Assembly: GCA_027922465.2 (NCBI GenBank)
Contig: BQMF02000113.1
Coordinates: forward strand, 868,001 to 932,000
Source of the DNA: Turritopsis dohrnii
Lineage: Eukaryota; Cnidaria; Hydrozoa; Anthoathecata; Oceaniidae
Length of the DNA: 64,000 nucleotides
Direction of reading: 5' to 3'
Positions 1 through 10,885 of this stretch are shown here, piece by piece (the stretch's first letter is position 1; each line of letters opens with the position of its first letter). A program made the position numbers and the translations under genes. Under the pieces are notes generated by a model, which saw only the letters and a list, made by a program, of their open reading frames with translations, made no database searches and had not been told where the DNA came from.

Positions 1-1082
1 GGGAATGCTAACTCTGATGCAGTTTGTATGGGAGATGATGGCAACTGCACCAAGGATTTCCCAAAACGATTTTGTGAAGCATCCCAAATGAATGCAAATG
101 GGCATCCACTGTATCGCAGACGTAACAATGGCCATACAGTGAGAGTAAGAAATGTGGACTTACATAATCATTGGGTAGTTCCGTACTGTCCGTGGTTGTC
201 CAAGAAGTATAATGCTCATATCAATTTGGAAGCATGTACCACAATCAAAAGTGTAAAGTATCTCTTTAAATACATTTACAAAGGACATGATCGTGCTAAT
301 ATCGAGATTAATGAACGTTTGGAACAGGACGAAATAAAAACGTTTCTGGATGCTCGAAGCATTATGGAGAATATTTGAGTTCTCTATGCATGAAAAATCG
401 CATACTATTAAGCGATTAGCTGTTCATTTACCTGATCGTCATCAAGTTCATTTTAGAGCTGGCAAAAAGAGGAAGCTGCTGAAGGGGCATTGAATGATAG
501 TCACCTTACAGCATGGTTTAATCTGAATGTAGAAGATCCTGATGCTCGACAGTATCTTTACTCAGATATTCCGTATCATTATGTCTTTCATGGCAAAGAG
601 AAAAAATGGCAAAAACCAAAAAAACATTTAAGCCTATAGTCCCTCGGTTATATAATGCACGACCGTCAGAAGGAGAACGATTTTTCCTTCGAGTTTTGTT
701 GCTGCATGTTCCAGGCGCTACTTCATTCGAATATCTACGTACTTTCGATGGAGTGGTTTACGACACATTCCGAGAGGCGTGTACTGCCAGATGTCTTCTT
801 CAAGATGACGAAGAGTGGCACAATACGTTGGAAGAAGCATCAAACTTCCAGATGCCTCAACAGCTTAGACAACTGTTTGTCACGATTATGACACATTGCG
901 AACCCTTCAATCCTCTCGAGTTGTGGAATACATTCAAGTGGCATCTGTGCGAGGACTACGCTCGAACATTGGCGGCTCCTCAAGCAGAGCAAAGGGTTTT
1001 GGGTTACATTGATAATGTCCTAAAACAATTTGGTATGTCCTTAACACAGTTTAACCTTCCAGAGTTGGTTCAGCAGATCCCT
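1..1082 (+). pseudogene. Helitron Rep/helicase fragment, left part
   Basis: This stretch is a second, decayed copy of the Helitron Rep/helicase coding sequence found intact in layout at 36.5-37.6 kb. The translation from 28 to 378 keeps the Rep tyrosine region (KYLFKYIYKG), which in Helitrons carries the strand-transfer tyrosines. After about position 355 a short deletion and a frame change break it, and the reading resumes at 606-1082 with the Rep-helicase linker (residues such as GERFFLRVLLLHVPGATS). The copy runs off the left edge, so the HUH motif is outside the window. At 1082 it is cut by a Gypsy insertion and continues at 4291. It has sense codons (Tyr and Ser) at two places where the 33.8-41.3 kb copy has stops, so those stops are secondary changes. 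Confidence 0.9.
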
Positions 1083-1083
1083 G

Positions 1084-1117
1084 CGTTAATAAGAAGAAAT
1101 TTGGGAAGATAAAAGAT
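1084..1117 (-). repeat. 3' LTR remnant (34 nt) of the nested Gypsy element
   Basis: This is a 34-nt direct repeat of 4104-4137 with one substitution. It directly abuts RNase H coding sequence at 1118, so an internal deletion joined RNase H to the end of the LTR. Confidence 0.75.
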
Positions 1118-2207
1118 ATTAATTGCACTGAAGTACCCAGCCAAGCGTAACTGATTGTTGCGGGACACGTACAGGGTGGAAGCAATTCCATGATTTCATA
1201 CGGCTCCGTCGGTCACCAGCCACAGCTTATCATCGGATTTAGGTAACGTTATGGTGTTATTTGTGGTGAAGTGTTCTTGAGCTTGACGAAAGGCTGCATC
1301 ACTGACATCATTCCATTGGAGGATCTCACTGGACTGTCTCCCTGCTGCAAGTTGATCGAGCGGTGCCAGGTATGTTGAACAGTTTGGTACGACGCGTGCG
1401 AGGAACTTGTATGCTCCGAAAAATGAACGTAACCCCTTTACTGTGGCAGGATGGCTGCATGTTGACAATGTTGCAATTCGGTGAGGAGAGGCCTTCAGAC
1501 TGCCCTGAGACCAAATCCAACCAAGTATCGTTGTTGATTTTGGAGCAATAACAGTTTTAGACGCGGAGAGTTTGAGACCACTTGCAGCAAGAGGGGATAG
1601 CACACATTTCCAGTTGTCGAGTAGCTCCTCTGGTGCCAGGCCACCGACGTAGAGGTCGTCTGCTATCTTTGCCACAACGCCTTCTTGCACAAGGTGACCT
1701 AATACGCGAGACATAAGTTCTTCTAAGGCCATTTCTGAACCAGGCATTCCCATAGCTAATCGGGCGTAAACACGAATGGTGGAACGCCTTGGTGAGGTCA
1801 GTCTTGATGATGTAGTTCCACTGGCCAATTGTTTGTAGAGTGGTGTTCACATCCAGCATCAATGCTGGTTGAGGTTTAACGTATCTCGCCACTTCCCCGA
1901 AGTTGGTGACTAAACGTAACCCACCAGTAGGCTTCTTGACGAGAAAAGAAGGGTTGAGATATTCAGCGACTACCCCTACCTCTTCAGGCTTGGCAAATAC
2001 GCCAAGCCCTTCAAGCTGGTCAAAATGTTCTTGTAATTCGAGGAGCTTGTTTCGAGAGTATTGGGGAAGTCGACCTTTTCGCTGAGGTGGCTGAACAGGA
2101 CCCATATTTACTACGGCATGTATGGGACCAAGTGATCCGTTGTAGCACTCGATGGGATCAAAGACGGATTCGTATTCTTTGTGTAGGGCGATGAATTTAG
2201 AAGTCAT
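1118..2207 (-). pseudogene. Reverse transcriptase and partial RNase H of the nested Gypsy element
   Basis: The minus-strand frame from 2207 starts in the usual entry region of a Gypsy RT and carries GGLRLVTNFGEVAR and [10 protein letters not shown] (the motif A aspartate). A frameshift at about 1800-1820 moves the reading to a second frame with [12 protein letters not shown], the RT catalytic double aspartate, followed by the connection and TDGAV, the first catalytic aspartate of RNase H. A TGA follows that aspartate. RNase H-like residues (NHGIASTLYVSRNNQLRLAG) then continue to 1118, where the element is cut. No integrase is present. The copy cannot be functional. Confidence 0.85.
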
Positions 2208-2232
2208 ATCTGGTGGGAGTTGACTATCCTGA

Positions 2233-3816
2233 TCAACGGTAATCTGTTGAATAGAGGAAATGCTCGGTTAAGCCATGCGGACATAAGGAGGTGATTCGAT
2301 GGGAGCCATATGTTCCTGCTTTAAGGGTGTCATAAGCGGGACAGCCTGCGCGAAATGCCTTCTTTAGAACCTGAGGCAAGTCCGTAAGGTTCAGGATTCT
2401 AATACGACCAGCAACGGGTGTGACTACTGATGGAGTAGGCCAGTTGCGATCAGCCCTGCTGCCGTCTGTACGAGGTTTCACTGCCACATCAGCATCTGCA
2501 ATCTCCTTTGGAACCTCCACTTCAAGGTAATTGCTCGGCCACACGGTGGTTTTGGGTGATCTGAGGAGGTGGACACTTGTTCGGTTCACCGAGCTAGGTC
2601 GATTAGCAGGTCTTCTGTTGCTGTAGTAGTATGTCGAACCTTCTCGAAAAGTTATCTCACTTTTGGCAGGATGTAAGGAAACATCGTTGGAACACATAAA
2701 GGGGACGCCGGCTAAAATATTGACATCAAGATTGGAAACCACAAATGCGTCAAATTGGAATGTCAATTTATTGCGTGTGAATGTCACTTTCGTTTCACCA
2801 ACAATGTCAAGGTGGGACTGCCCATCCGCTTGAAGGGCAACTTGCGAACTGGCAGTAACAGGCATCTTCATCTCTGTAGCACGCGAATCTTTGATCATGT
2901 TCGTCTCAGCAGTGGAATCAACTGTAAGATCAACAGGATGATGTTTATAATGCATTAGTACGGATGGTGATCGATTGACCTGCACTCTGCGGGAAGCGGT
3001 AGAGCGTACCGAGGGAGCATTTTCGTACTGTTGTTCATCTACAGGAGGGATGTAAGTGTCTTCTTCCTCGTCATCAAACGTAGCAATCAACCGAGCACGC
3101 AAAAGAAATCGGCGGTCGGACTCGGGAAGACTCGGACACCGGCTAAGGAAGTGAGATGAGGGCTTGCCAGATGCTTTGCATATGGGGCACGCCTTGTTGC
3201 CATTACGAGGTTGAGACTTTTGACGGCTAGGAGGTTGGTAAAACCCAGATGACTGCATTACTCTGGACTCTTCTGTCGACTGTAAGGTTTCGAGCAAAGT
3301 ATCAAGTGCCTGAGAAATTTCAGGCTTAATGGACGCAAGAGTTCTGGATCGCAGCTCGGTTCCATAATTCTGTTTCACCAAACCCGGTAAATCTTTGTGA
3401 ATGAGCTGCAACCAGAGCAGGACGATCACGTTTTCTAAGGTTGGAGAGAGTTCTTCATCTTCAACAGGAGGATCTCCATGATGTGTTAAGCCGGAGTGGG
3501 TCATCAACATATTGTCCTCGATAAATGTCATGAGTCGCTGGTAGAGGTCCTCAGGTCGTTCGTCAGGCTTTAACTTGAAGGAGGCAAGATCCAACAAGTG
3601 GGCTCCAGTTGACTGGAATCCAAAATGGGCTCTGTTCGCTTGCCAGATGTGGTCGAGGGAAGTTGAGTTTTCCACGATGGTGTTTCTCGAAATTATTGGA
3701 CAAAAGTTCGCAAATTGGCCCAACATCAGTTCCAAGTGGGCTACTTTCTGTGCTGCAGATCTGGACCCTGGGACTGTCATATCAGCATCATCAACCAACC
3801 CCCCGGAGTGCAGCAT
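2233..3816 (-). pseudogene. Gag and aspartic protease of the nested Gypsy element
   Basis: An open frame of 527 codons is read on the minus strand. The N-terminal two fifths look like a retrotransposon Gag (leucine- and alanine-rich, with LDLASFKLKPDERPEDLYQR). A CX2CX8HX4C knuckle (CPICKASGK...HFLSRC) lies at about residues 209-226. A protease-like active site, VDLTVDSTAETNMI, follows near residue 300; the usual motif is DS/TGA, so the Gly is replaced by Thr here. The frame closes at 2233 just before RT begins in another frame. That break may be decay or a former programmed frameshift; the sequence alone does not decide. The true Gag start may lie upstream of the first ATG. Confidence 0.75.
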
Positions 3817-4103
3817 TCCTGGTCTTCTTTAACCAAGTAACTCCATTTACAAGAAATGGGGCAAAGTTAGAGTTCAAAGATAAAATATAGATCAAATTCT
3901 GCTTCCAACTTTCAAATGTTGTAATCGTTTCTTTACGAGTAAGACACCACTATTTCGGTGCTCTCTGGGCCATCGTGTGTTAGAGCTCAAATATAAAGAA
4001 AAAATGGAATGAATGTTCTTACTGCTTCGATGTGTTGTTGCTGTAACTACGTCGTCTGGTGTTGTCGGAGAATCATACGAGTTCGTTCTCAACCCCGTCA
4101 CCA

Positions 4104-4286
4104 CGTTAATAAGAGGAAATTTGGGAAGATAAAAGATCGGTTTCTTTTACTTAGGTCATATGTGTTTCACCAACAAGTTACAAAACAACAAGAAGGGGGC
4201 CATTATTGTAAGCCCACATGTGAGATCACAAACAAACAAACATGGTGGCGTGAACTGTACATACACTCACACACCATAACAATTGG
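4104..4286 (-). repeat. 5' LTR region of the nested Gypsy element, with adjacent PBS
   Basis: On the minus strand this segment starts near TGTTATGGTGTGTGAG and ends with TTATTAACG. The next bases (4103 down to 4086) read TGGTGACGGGGTTGAGAA, the expected form of a tRNA primer-binding site just inside a 5' LTR. Its last 34 nt (4104-4137) match 1084-1117 with one difference, which identifies the other LTR end. The outer boundary at about 4282-4286 is uncertain because only a remnant of the partner LTR survives. Confidence 0.7.
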
Positions 4287-4290
4287 CGCT

Positions 4291-4598
4291 GAGGAAGAAG
4301 TTGATGTGAATGTTTACATTGACAGGGCCCAGCAGGTAAGGCCTCAGCTTAACGAACAGCAGTTAGTTGTTGCAGATGCGATTTTGTCTGCTGTTTCAAA
4401 TGTGTGCAATGGATTAGCACAACTTGAAACATTGTTTTATTTGGATGGACCAGCTGGCACAGGTAAAACATTTACATATAACTATGTTATTACAGCATGT
4501 AGAGCCAGAGGTTGGAAAGTTGCTACTGCTGCATTCGCAGGTATTGCAGCCACTTTATTATCTGGTGGTTTAAATTGTATTCCTTATTATAGGCAACC
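4291..4598 (+). pseudogene. Helitron helicase fragment, right part
   Basis: This is the continuation of the 1-1082 Helitron copy beyond the Gypsy insertion. It matches 37604-37885 closely and includes the Walker A region GPAGTGKTFTYN of the Pif1-like helicase domain. Similarity ends near 4598, where the text after LLSGG no longer follows the helicase. The upstream part of the overlapping open frame (4009-4290) belongs to the Gypsy LTR region and is not Helitron coding. Confidence 0.9.
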
Positions 4599-5066
4599 AG
4601 CTGATGACATGAAAAAATGTAAAACTATGCAAAGTTTGGGGACATTTCAAAAACCTATAAATCTTATGCCCGATATAAAAATCAAACAAAAAAGCTTTAC
4701 CGGACTTCCCAGTTCTTCTGATATTTTATAAAAAACTTCGAAAAGTGTTTTGTTTTTCACAATACACTCGACTCATCGAAGTCCGCCATGTTTTGAATTT
4801 CACTTACAGAATTGTTCGAAATTCAATTTGCACGTGCAATGCTTTTAGGGGGTTTGTACAATTCAGAAAAGTGTACAATATTGCCCCTGCAACGTTTTAA
4901 GGCTTGATAAAGAAACTTTAATTACACTTTTTATAATAAAAAACTGTTAAACTAATTAAATTAAAAACTAAAGTAAATTTCTCATTATGTCACATAAATA
5001 CATACATTTAAGATTTTACCAATACTGCTGACGTGGGCAACGAAAAGAAAAACTGGTTCAAAAACA
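4599..5066. other. No recognisable gene
   Basis: AT-rich sequence with no frame or repeat that I can assign. It is the unexplained right flank of the Helitron helicase fragment. Confidence 0.5.
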
Positions 5067-6440
5067 ATGATAGAGTGGTTGAATCGTCTTGGGCATGGTA
5101 TCTCTTACGATGAAGTCAACTTTTTGGAAACAACATTGGCAGTTGAGGCTATCAAAAATGAATCTGTTAAAAGTTATTGTCTGTCTGCACTACAGCCGTC
5201 ACTATTTGTTAGCTTCGTATGGGATAACAATGACATCAATCTCGAATCAATCAGTGGGTAAGTCTTCTCTAGTTTTCGCATAATGTACCTTAAATCTGTG
5301 TTCCACAATAAATTTACAAACCTGAACTTATTATTCACACGTATCAACCAATATTTATCTAAAAAGGTCACTTATGTTTTTAAGATAGTAACACAATTAA
5401 ATCCTGATACCATTGAACAATATCACCGACCTAGGAATAACACACTACATCAACAAAGAAGATCCTTCGCTCCTGCCAGGGATATGTTACTGCTGGAAGT
5501 CAAATTTCTCAATATCGTGGCGGCAAGGAAAGAGAACCAACCCACCTACATTTCACTAATCGCAATGAATCTTCCGTTGAATCAATTACCAACATTGTAC
5601 ATGGTTGTCATTCCGCTTGCATCCATACCGTAAATAGTGATATTTCAATTTATGCGCTACATTTTCAAAGATTGATAGAAGCAAGGTTATTCGTCCGAAC
5701 CGGCGCAGGGAAAATATGAAGAATTCTAGACATCCGCAGTGTATTCAAAGAACTCGATGAAGATGTTTGTGAAGCTCTGCCAGGAATACATTCATTCACC
5801 GGTAATGACTATATACCAGTACTTTTCATGGCATTGGTAAAGTCGAAGCCTTTAAATTGATGATTAAATCTAAAGATTTCATCAAAGTTTTCAGAAAGTT
5901 TGGGTGTTGCTCTGATACGTTCACATTTAATGTACAGTATTTCCAAAAGATACCAGAATTTGTTTGCTCATTGCATGGATTCACTAAATGTAAGGACATC
6001 AACGAGGCAAGATATATATCATTTTGCAGCAAATCAAAAGTTGCTGATCCACAGAAATTACAGAAATGTGATGCGTTACTCTGTCATTGCAAGCGAGTAG
6101 CGTACGTGATGACCATTGTCAAAAAATCTCTGGACAATCATCGCACAGATGTGCCAAGTCCTGATGGTTATGGATGGACTTAGAAAGATAATACCCTTGA
6201 AATCGAATGGATGCCTTTGCCCCCAGCTCCTGAAAAAGTACTTCGCTTGGTATCATGCAGGTGCAAAAAGTATTGTCAAACTAATGCGTGTGTCTGCAAA
6301 TCATATGGACTTGTGTGTGTGTACTGATAACTGCGAACTGTGCTGATAAGGATGATGATTTCGACGACAAGGACGATGAAGACTGCCGTAGTGATTCTGA
6401 TTGTGATGATTCTGATAATAGCAAAGGTTTTGTTGAATGA
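5067..6440 (+). pseudogene. Degenerate C-terminal half of a CXC (tesmin/TSO1-like) repeat-family protein
   Basis: Several plus-strand frames, taken in order, spell one degenerate protein: MIEWLNRLGHGISYDE near 5067, then an RDMLLLEVKFLNIVA block (5480-5520), then ALPGIHSFTG with a shift near 5820, then KSKDFIKVFRKFG and YISFCSK. It ends in a cysteine-rich segment at about 6255-6340 containing SCRCKKYCQTNACVCKS and an acidic tail. The cysteine pattern is that of CXC/tesmin domains. From memory of the family, this combination recurs in multi-copy uncharacterised invertebrate genes that behave like mobile or expanded sequences. At least two frame changes and several stops make this copy a pseudogene. 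The matching N-terminal part lies at 25080-26230. Function is unknown. Confidence 0.65.
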
Positions 6441-6993
6441 TAAACGTTGTAGTATGTACGTTGAACTATGGATATTTATAGATATTTAGATTTTATTTTG
6501 ATTAGTGAAAACTTACTTTTCGTTCTGTTTTGACTTTTCCTGCCTTATAATGATCTTGCATTTAAGTTTGCAAATTGGAAGTGTGTATATAAGATTATTC
6601 TTTTCAGTTAATTCGAACAATGGCAAAGAATACACCTTAAACTAAAAGAACGCGTATGATGAAGACTAGACTACTATATGACGTCACATGCAATATTAAA
6701 TGATTTGTAAATAGTTTTATGAAGGTTTTTAAAGGGGAAGTTAACTTGAAATTTTCAAATATCTGATTTTGCTATGATTGTATTCTTCATAAGATAGTGA
6801 TTACAAAAATATATACTTTTATACCCTTTTAACATACACAAAGCACTTTTTGAGAGCGTTGTTTGTTTACTTTTTTCATCTTTTTGAAAAACCGGGAATT
6901 TTTTAAAAAGTCTGGGTTCGAGCCAAGTTATGACATCACGAAAGTTAAAAACACCGGTGCACAAGAGCAGAACATTTATTAAGAAAAAAAGGT
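6441..6993. other. No recognisable gene
   Basis: AT-rich intergenic sequence ahead of the P2X7-ballast-like pseudogene. I see no clear promoter signal or repeat in it. Confidence 0.5.
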
Positions 6994-7983
6994 ATGGTTG
7001 ATAATGAAGAAAACTATTCTACTTCAAGCGAGAGTGACAGTGATTTTTCTGTAAAGGAAGATTTTTCAATATGCAATGAAGCTTTTTCAAAGTTAGAGCC
7101 TTACTCATTTGAGCCAATCACTTCCGAATGAAGAAAAAGAAAACGATGTCAACCAACAAAATGAAACAATAGATGAAACTGCTGAAATGACTTTCTACTG
7201 ATGTTCTACTGATGTTCAAAACACTGAAGAAAAAAGAATTGGGAATACATCCTGGTGTTTGTGTGGAAAATGTGGTTTGATGGAAACAGAGGTTGAAAGT
7301 ATTTGTTGTAAGGAAATGAACGAAATTCCAGATATGTTTTTTCAAGGTAACGATTTTGTTAAAACCTTTTTTGGAACTTACATTCAATTCCTGATATAAA
7401 CTAAAATCAAATGGACCAAGCTGAACATTCTAATAACAAAATTTACAAATGTAAAAATATGCTTATCAGGTGTATAAAAACACAAACTTTTTCTCTTCCA
7501 CATAAAATAAACTCATAGATGCATGTTTTTCAAAAAAAGAATATCTCCGTTCTCCTTCTGGCTGAACGGTTATTACAAAGAACTATAAGTAAATAAAAAA
7601 AGAATGTTCCATTTTAGCTCTAAGGTGGAGCAGGAATGATATTAGTTTGGGAATTGTATATACTTTCTTACAAACCATACTAAAACGGGGGTAATTATTT
7701 TTTAAGGTCAGAAGTGTGTTTCACTTGGAGAAGACTTTGCAACTGTTTGCTTGAAGAAATGCACTTTGGACGCAAGTATGGCAGCACTAAACATTTTAAA
7801 AGGTGAAAACATGGAAAAAAACAACAAAAACTATCGTCACGCTGCCTATAAACAGTTTACTTTTGGATCCACAGTAATTTGGGAAAAAATGTTCGAAGAG
7901 TTTTGCCATCTTGCGTTGTGACAAAGATTAGAGAAGTTTATCCTTCGGAAAATGGACTTTATGTCTGTTTTAAATATGTTTAG
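6994..7983 (+). pseudogene. P2X7-ballast-domain-like gene, two exons, broken
   Basis: The first exon starts at ATG 6994 with an acidic, serine-rich stretch and YSFEPI. It then carries a cysteine block, SWCLCGKCGLMETEVESICC (about 7252-7311), of the kind that binds zinc in the cytoplasmic ballast domain of P2X7 receptors. A donor (CAAG/GTAACG, about 7347) and an acceptor (TTTTTAAG, about 7705) bracket a roughly 360-nt intron. The second exon continues with FATVCLKKCTLDASMAAL, NYRHAAYKQFT, LPSC and IREVYPSENGLYVCFKY up to TAG 7981. These match the order of conserved residues in that domain. It is broken by a frame change near 7125, a stop produced by a short duplication of TCTACTGATGT around 7196-7215, and a missing T in a T-run near 7860. 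No channel part is present; stand-alone ballast-like domains are known in invertebrates. Confidence 0.7.
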
Positions 7984-8111
7984 TTTTTTTCTATTTTTAT
8001 ATGAGCTTTTTAAAATTAAAGAAGTTCATTTCACGGAAAATCTTGTCTTCATTGATTTTATAGAGTCATCTTTATCCGGCTTTTCTATTGGCGCGATGTA
8101 ATCATAAATAC

Positions 8112-8318
8112 CTTTAAGTCACGTTCATAACAATCTTCTACGAAATGCTGAGAGCAGATGAATATGGAAATATCTTTTGGATGTTTCCCGTCACGTCTTA
8201 AACTATGAATCCATTTATTGCATAAAGCTTTATCTTTTGGCAGTTTATGGAAGACGACTTCTCCGTTTTTGAAGTTGGCAGATCGGTTTGTGCAACCAAA
8301 TGCAGAACAGTTCACCAT
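8112..8318 (-). CDS. THAP-type zinc-finger exon
   Basis: Minus-strand translation from ATG 8318 gives MVNCSAFGCTNRS, then VVFHKLPKDKALCNKWIHSL and IFICSQHFVEDCY. This is the C-x4-C ... C-x2-H layout of a THAP DNA-binding domain, with the expected N-terminal position and the invariant Trp and Phe. The exon ends at a good donor (GACTTAAAG/GTATTT) at 8112, so the gene would continue further left on the minus strand. I find no second exon in 7.0-8.1 kb, where the opposite strand holds the P2X7-like pseudogene. THAP domains occur both in host regulators and in P-element or other DDE transposases. Here it may be an orphan exon of either. Confidence 0.7.
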
Positions 8319-9094
8319 TTTTGAATAAAAAATTAATCGAGAGTCACACAAACTTTTATATGGATTAAAATGAATGATTTTGAAAAAAGAAACTCATACT
8401 AAAGTTCACTATTATATTGCAACTCACAGATGTTTTGAACTCCTATTACGTCACACAAAGAATCGTTTTTTAATCAAATAAAAAATCCACCTGGTCAATT
8501 TTTTCAGCTGAAAAAACTAAACTTTAGAATGCAGAATTCCCACAATGGTTTCTATGCTCAGCGAACAAAAATAAAGATAAGAAATTTTATCTTCTTTTTA
8601 GCCAGCCGACGTGCGCGGATAATTTCAGCCAATCGTGTCTTTTGACTTCTATTTGAAGCTGTTTGGCTGCTCGGGAAATTCTATCTCCACGCGGGCGTAA
8701 GCGTTGAATGGAAATCGGGCTATACTCATCTCTAGATTTATTAACAAAACCGGTTAAATTTCACTGAGCGGCTTTTACTCTGTTTCAATAATTATGACTG
8801 TCGTGACCGTAAAATAGTTCAAAATGATGGACTAAATCAATAATAATTACTGGACCATTTATTACAAAATTACTTGTCCCAGTTGTTTTAGAATTATATT
8901 TTTCATATGTAAAAGACGTAAGTTCCTATGGCTATTTACGAAACAAAAATTTACGAATTGTTTTTGGAATAACATTTCTATAGGAAATCTGGATATTAAT
9001 CGAAGTTGCTACCAGCTTTTTATGGGAGATGCAAAGCTATCCGACTATCAATATTCTAATTCTAATTCTAATTTTAATAATCTTATTATAATAA
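8319..9094. other. No recognisable gene
   Basis: AT-rich sequence without assignable frames. The end (9052-9078) is a short run of TTCTAA-type repeats directly before the first Helitron derivative. Confidence 0.5.
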
Positions 9095-10019
9095 TCCGCG
9101 CTGTGTGTCACACTTTTATTTTACAGAGTGATATTTTTAAATTTATTTTACGGTCATCGTCCTCTTATGTGCACGTAAAACCACGTAGAAGCGAGAGACA
9201 CTTTTTTCACGATCATTCCAAAAGCATGTGGCATCATTTGACGTCAGTTTTTTATGATCACGGGGAATCATTGCATTGCATCCCAAATCGAACGCGATGT
9301 TTTTGGGGAGAATATCTCAAGAACCAATAGGGATAACTGACTCTTTTTGGGGTGAGCGATACGGGTGATGGGGTGACGCATCATTTGGACCTAAATTTTA
9401 TTTGGTACTGCGGATATGACGTCATCAAAAACTTTGATCAGCGATATCTCTCTAACGATTGGTCGTAGCGAAACGATCCCATACATTTTTTTGATCAGTT
9501 TTTGGAGCTCTACAACATGGTTACATTTACCGTTTCCAATTCTTAAATTGAAATTTTCATCACAGGGATCGTTCACGGGAAAGGCGATTTTGACCCATTT
9601 CGTTAGGCCATGCAGGGTTTTTTTGCAAGTGCCATGACGTCAGTTTTTTAATCTACCACGGGGATCATTGCATTGCATCTCCAATCGAATGCGATGTTTT
9701 TGGGAAAATAACTCGAGACCCAATAGGGTAAACTGACATCTTTTAGGGTCCACGATACAGATGATGGGGTGACGCAACATTTGGGCCTCAATTATTTTTG
9801 GTATTGCGGCTATGACATCATCAAAATCTTGAACAGTGATATCTTTGCAACGGTTGGTCGTAGCGAAACGATCCCATACATTTTTTTGATCCGTTTTTCG
9901 AGCTCTACAACATGGGTACGGTCTTCTTTCGAGATTTGGTACTTTAATTTTTCGTCACCTATTTTCGTGACAAAATTTTCGAAATTAAAGCCGTAAAAAA
10001 CTTTTAGGCCAGTTACTAG
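9095..10019 (+). mobile_element. Non-autonomous Helitron derivative A
   Basis: The 5' end at 9095 reads TCCGCGCTGTGTGTCACAC after an A. The 3' end is CTAG at 10016-10019 followed by T, preceded by a hairpin-prone CCGTAAAAAACTTTTAGG. These are Helitron terminal features, and they match the ends of the full-length element at 33777 and 41318 (for example the shared GTGTGT-ACAC start and TTACTAG end). The body has no coding capacity and contains two copies of a roughly 285-bp module (from about 9240 and about 9636), each with GACGTCAGTTTTTTA and GACGTCATCAAAA-type segments. Confidence 0.8.
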
Positions 10020-10031
10020 TCTTATGTATAA

Positions 10032-10836
10032 TAGCGAGTGTGTGTCGCACTTTTATTTGGAGAGTGATAAATTTTGTTGAATTTTACGGTCAAAATCTTC
10101 TTAATTGTGGTCATTTTTTTCGTTAGGCCATGCGTTTTTTTTTACAAGTGCCGTGACGTCAGTTTTTTAATCTACCACGGGAATCATTGCATTGCATCCC
10201 CAATCGAATGCGATTTTTTTGGGGAAATATTTCGAGACCCAATAGGGTAAACTGAGGTTTTTTAGGGTCCACGATACGAATGATGGGCTGACGCAACATT
10301 TGGGCCTCAATTATTTTTGGTATTGCGGCTATGACGTCATCAAAATCTTGATCAGTGATATCTTTGCAACCGTTGGTCGTAGCGAAATGATGCCATACAC
10401 TTTTCTGATCAGTTTTTGCAGTTTTTTAATCTATCATGGGGAATCATTGCATTGCATCCCTAATCAAACTTGACATTTTGGGGGAAATATCTCGAGCACC
10501 AATAGGAATAACTGACATTTTTTAGGGTTCGCAATACAGGTGATGGGGTTACGCAAAATTTGGGCCTAAATTTAATTTGGTACTGCGGCTATGGCGTCAT
10601 CAAAATCATTGATCGACGATATCTCTTTAACGGTTGGTCATAGCGAAATTATCCCATACATTTTTTTAATCAGCTTTTTGAGCTCTACAGCATGGATACA
10701 CTTTCCCCTTGCGATTCCGTGGTTTAATTTTTTTTTCACACCTTGATTATATCTTTCGTCTCCTTTTTTCGACACGGGATTTGCATATATCCTTTTCGAA
10801 GTTGGATGTGGTAAAAACTTTTAGCCGGGTTACTAG
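10032..10836 (+). mobile_element. Non-autonomous Helitron derivative B
   Basis: This copy begins 13 nt after derivative A in the same orientation. Its first bases, TAGCGAGTGTGTGTCGCAC, have the normal TC changed to TA. It ends with a hairpin-prone GGTAAAAACTTTTAGCC and CTAG at 10833-10836, followed by T. Two modules of about 280 bp (from about 10155 and about 10424) repeat those in derivative A. It also shares the 5' subterminal sequence GTCAAAATCTTCTTAAT with the full-length Helitron (33838-33854). No protein is encoded. Confidence 0.8.
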
Positions 10837-10837
10837 T

Positions 10838-10885
10838 AATAATAATAATTATCAATTATTATTATCAATTATTATCAATTATCAA
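10838..10885. repeat. Low-complexity TAA / TATCAATTATTA repeats
   Basis: Short AT-rich repeats (TAATAATAATAAT, then TATCAATTATTA units) fill the junction between the Helitron derivative and the Penelope-like element. Confidence 0.8.

Larger units (their letters stand above)
1084..4286 (-). mobile_element. Ty3/Gypsy-like LTR retrotransposon, internally deleted, nested in Helitron
   Basis: A 3.2-kb insertion separates two parts of a Helitron helicase that are contiguous at 37.6 kb. Reading the minus strand it holds a 5' LTR region (4286 to 4104), a primer-binding-site-like sequence, a gag-protease frame, reverse transcriptase and the first part of RNase H. It then jumps to the last 34 nt of the 3' LTR (1117 to 1084). 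The rest of RNase H, integrase and most of the 3' LTR are missing. The bases flanking the insert, CCCTG (1079-1083) and CGCTG (4287-4291), look like a 5-bp target duplication with one change. Gypsy rather than BEL is inferred from the RT/RNase H sequence style and domain order. Confidence 0.85.

Noticed and set aside
4009..4731. 240-codon ORF as a single protein
   Set aside because: It is a chance fusion of Gypsy LTR sequence (to 4286) with Helitron helicase (4291-4598) and unrelated sequence.
9240..10700. Satellite or CRISPR-like array
   Set aside because: The four roughly 280-bp units are imperfect, belong two each to two Helitron derivatives, and have no spacer structure; the DNA is eukaryotic.
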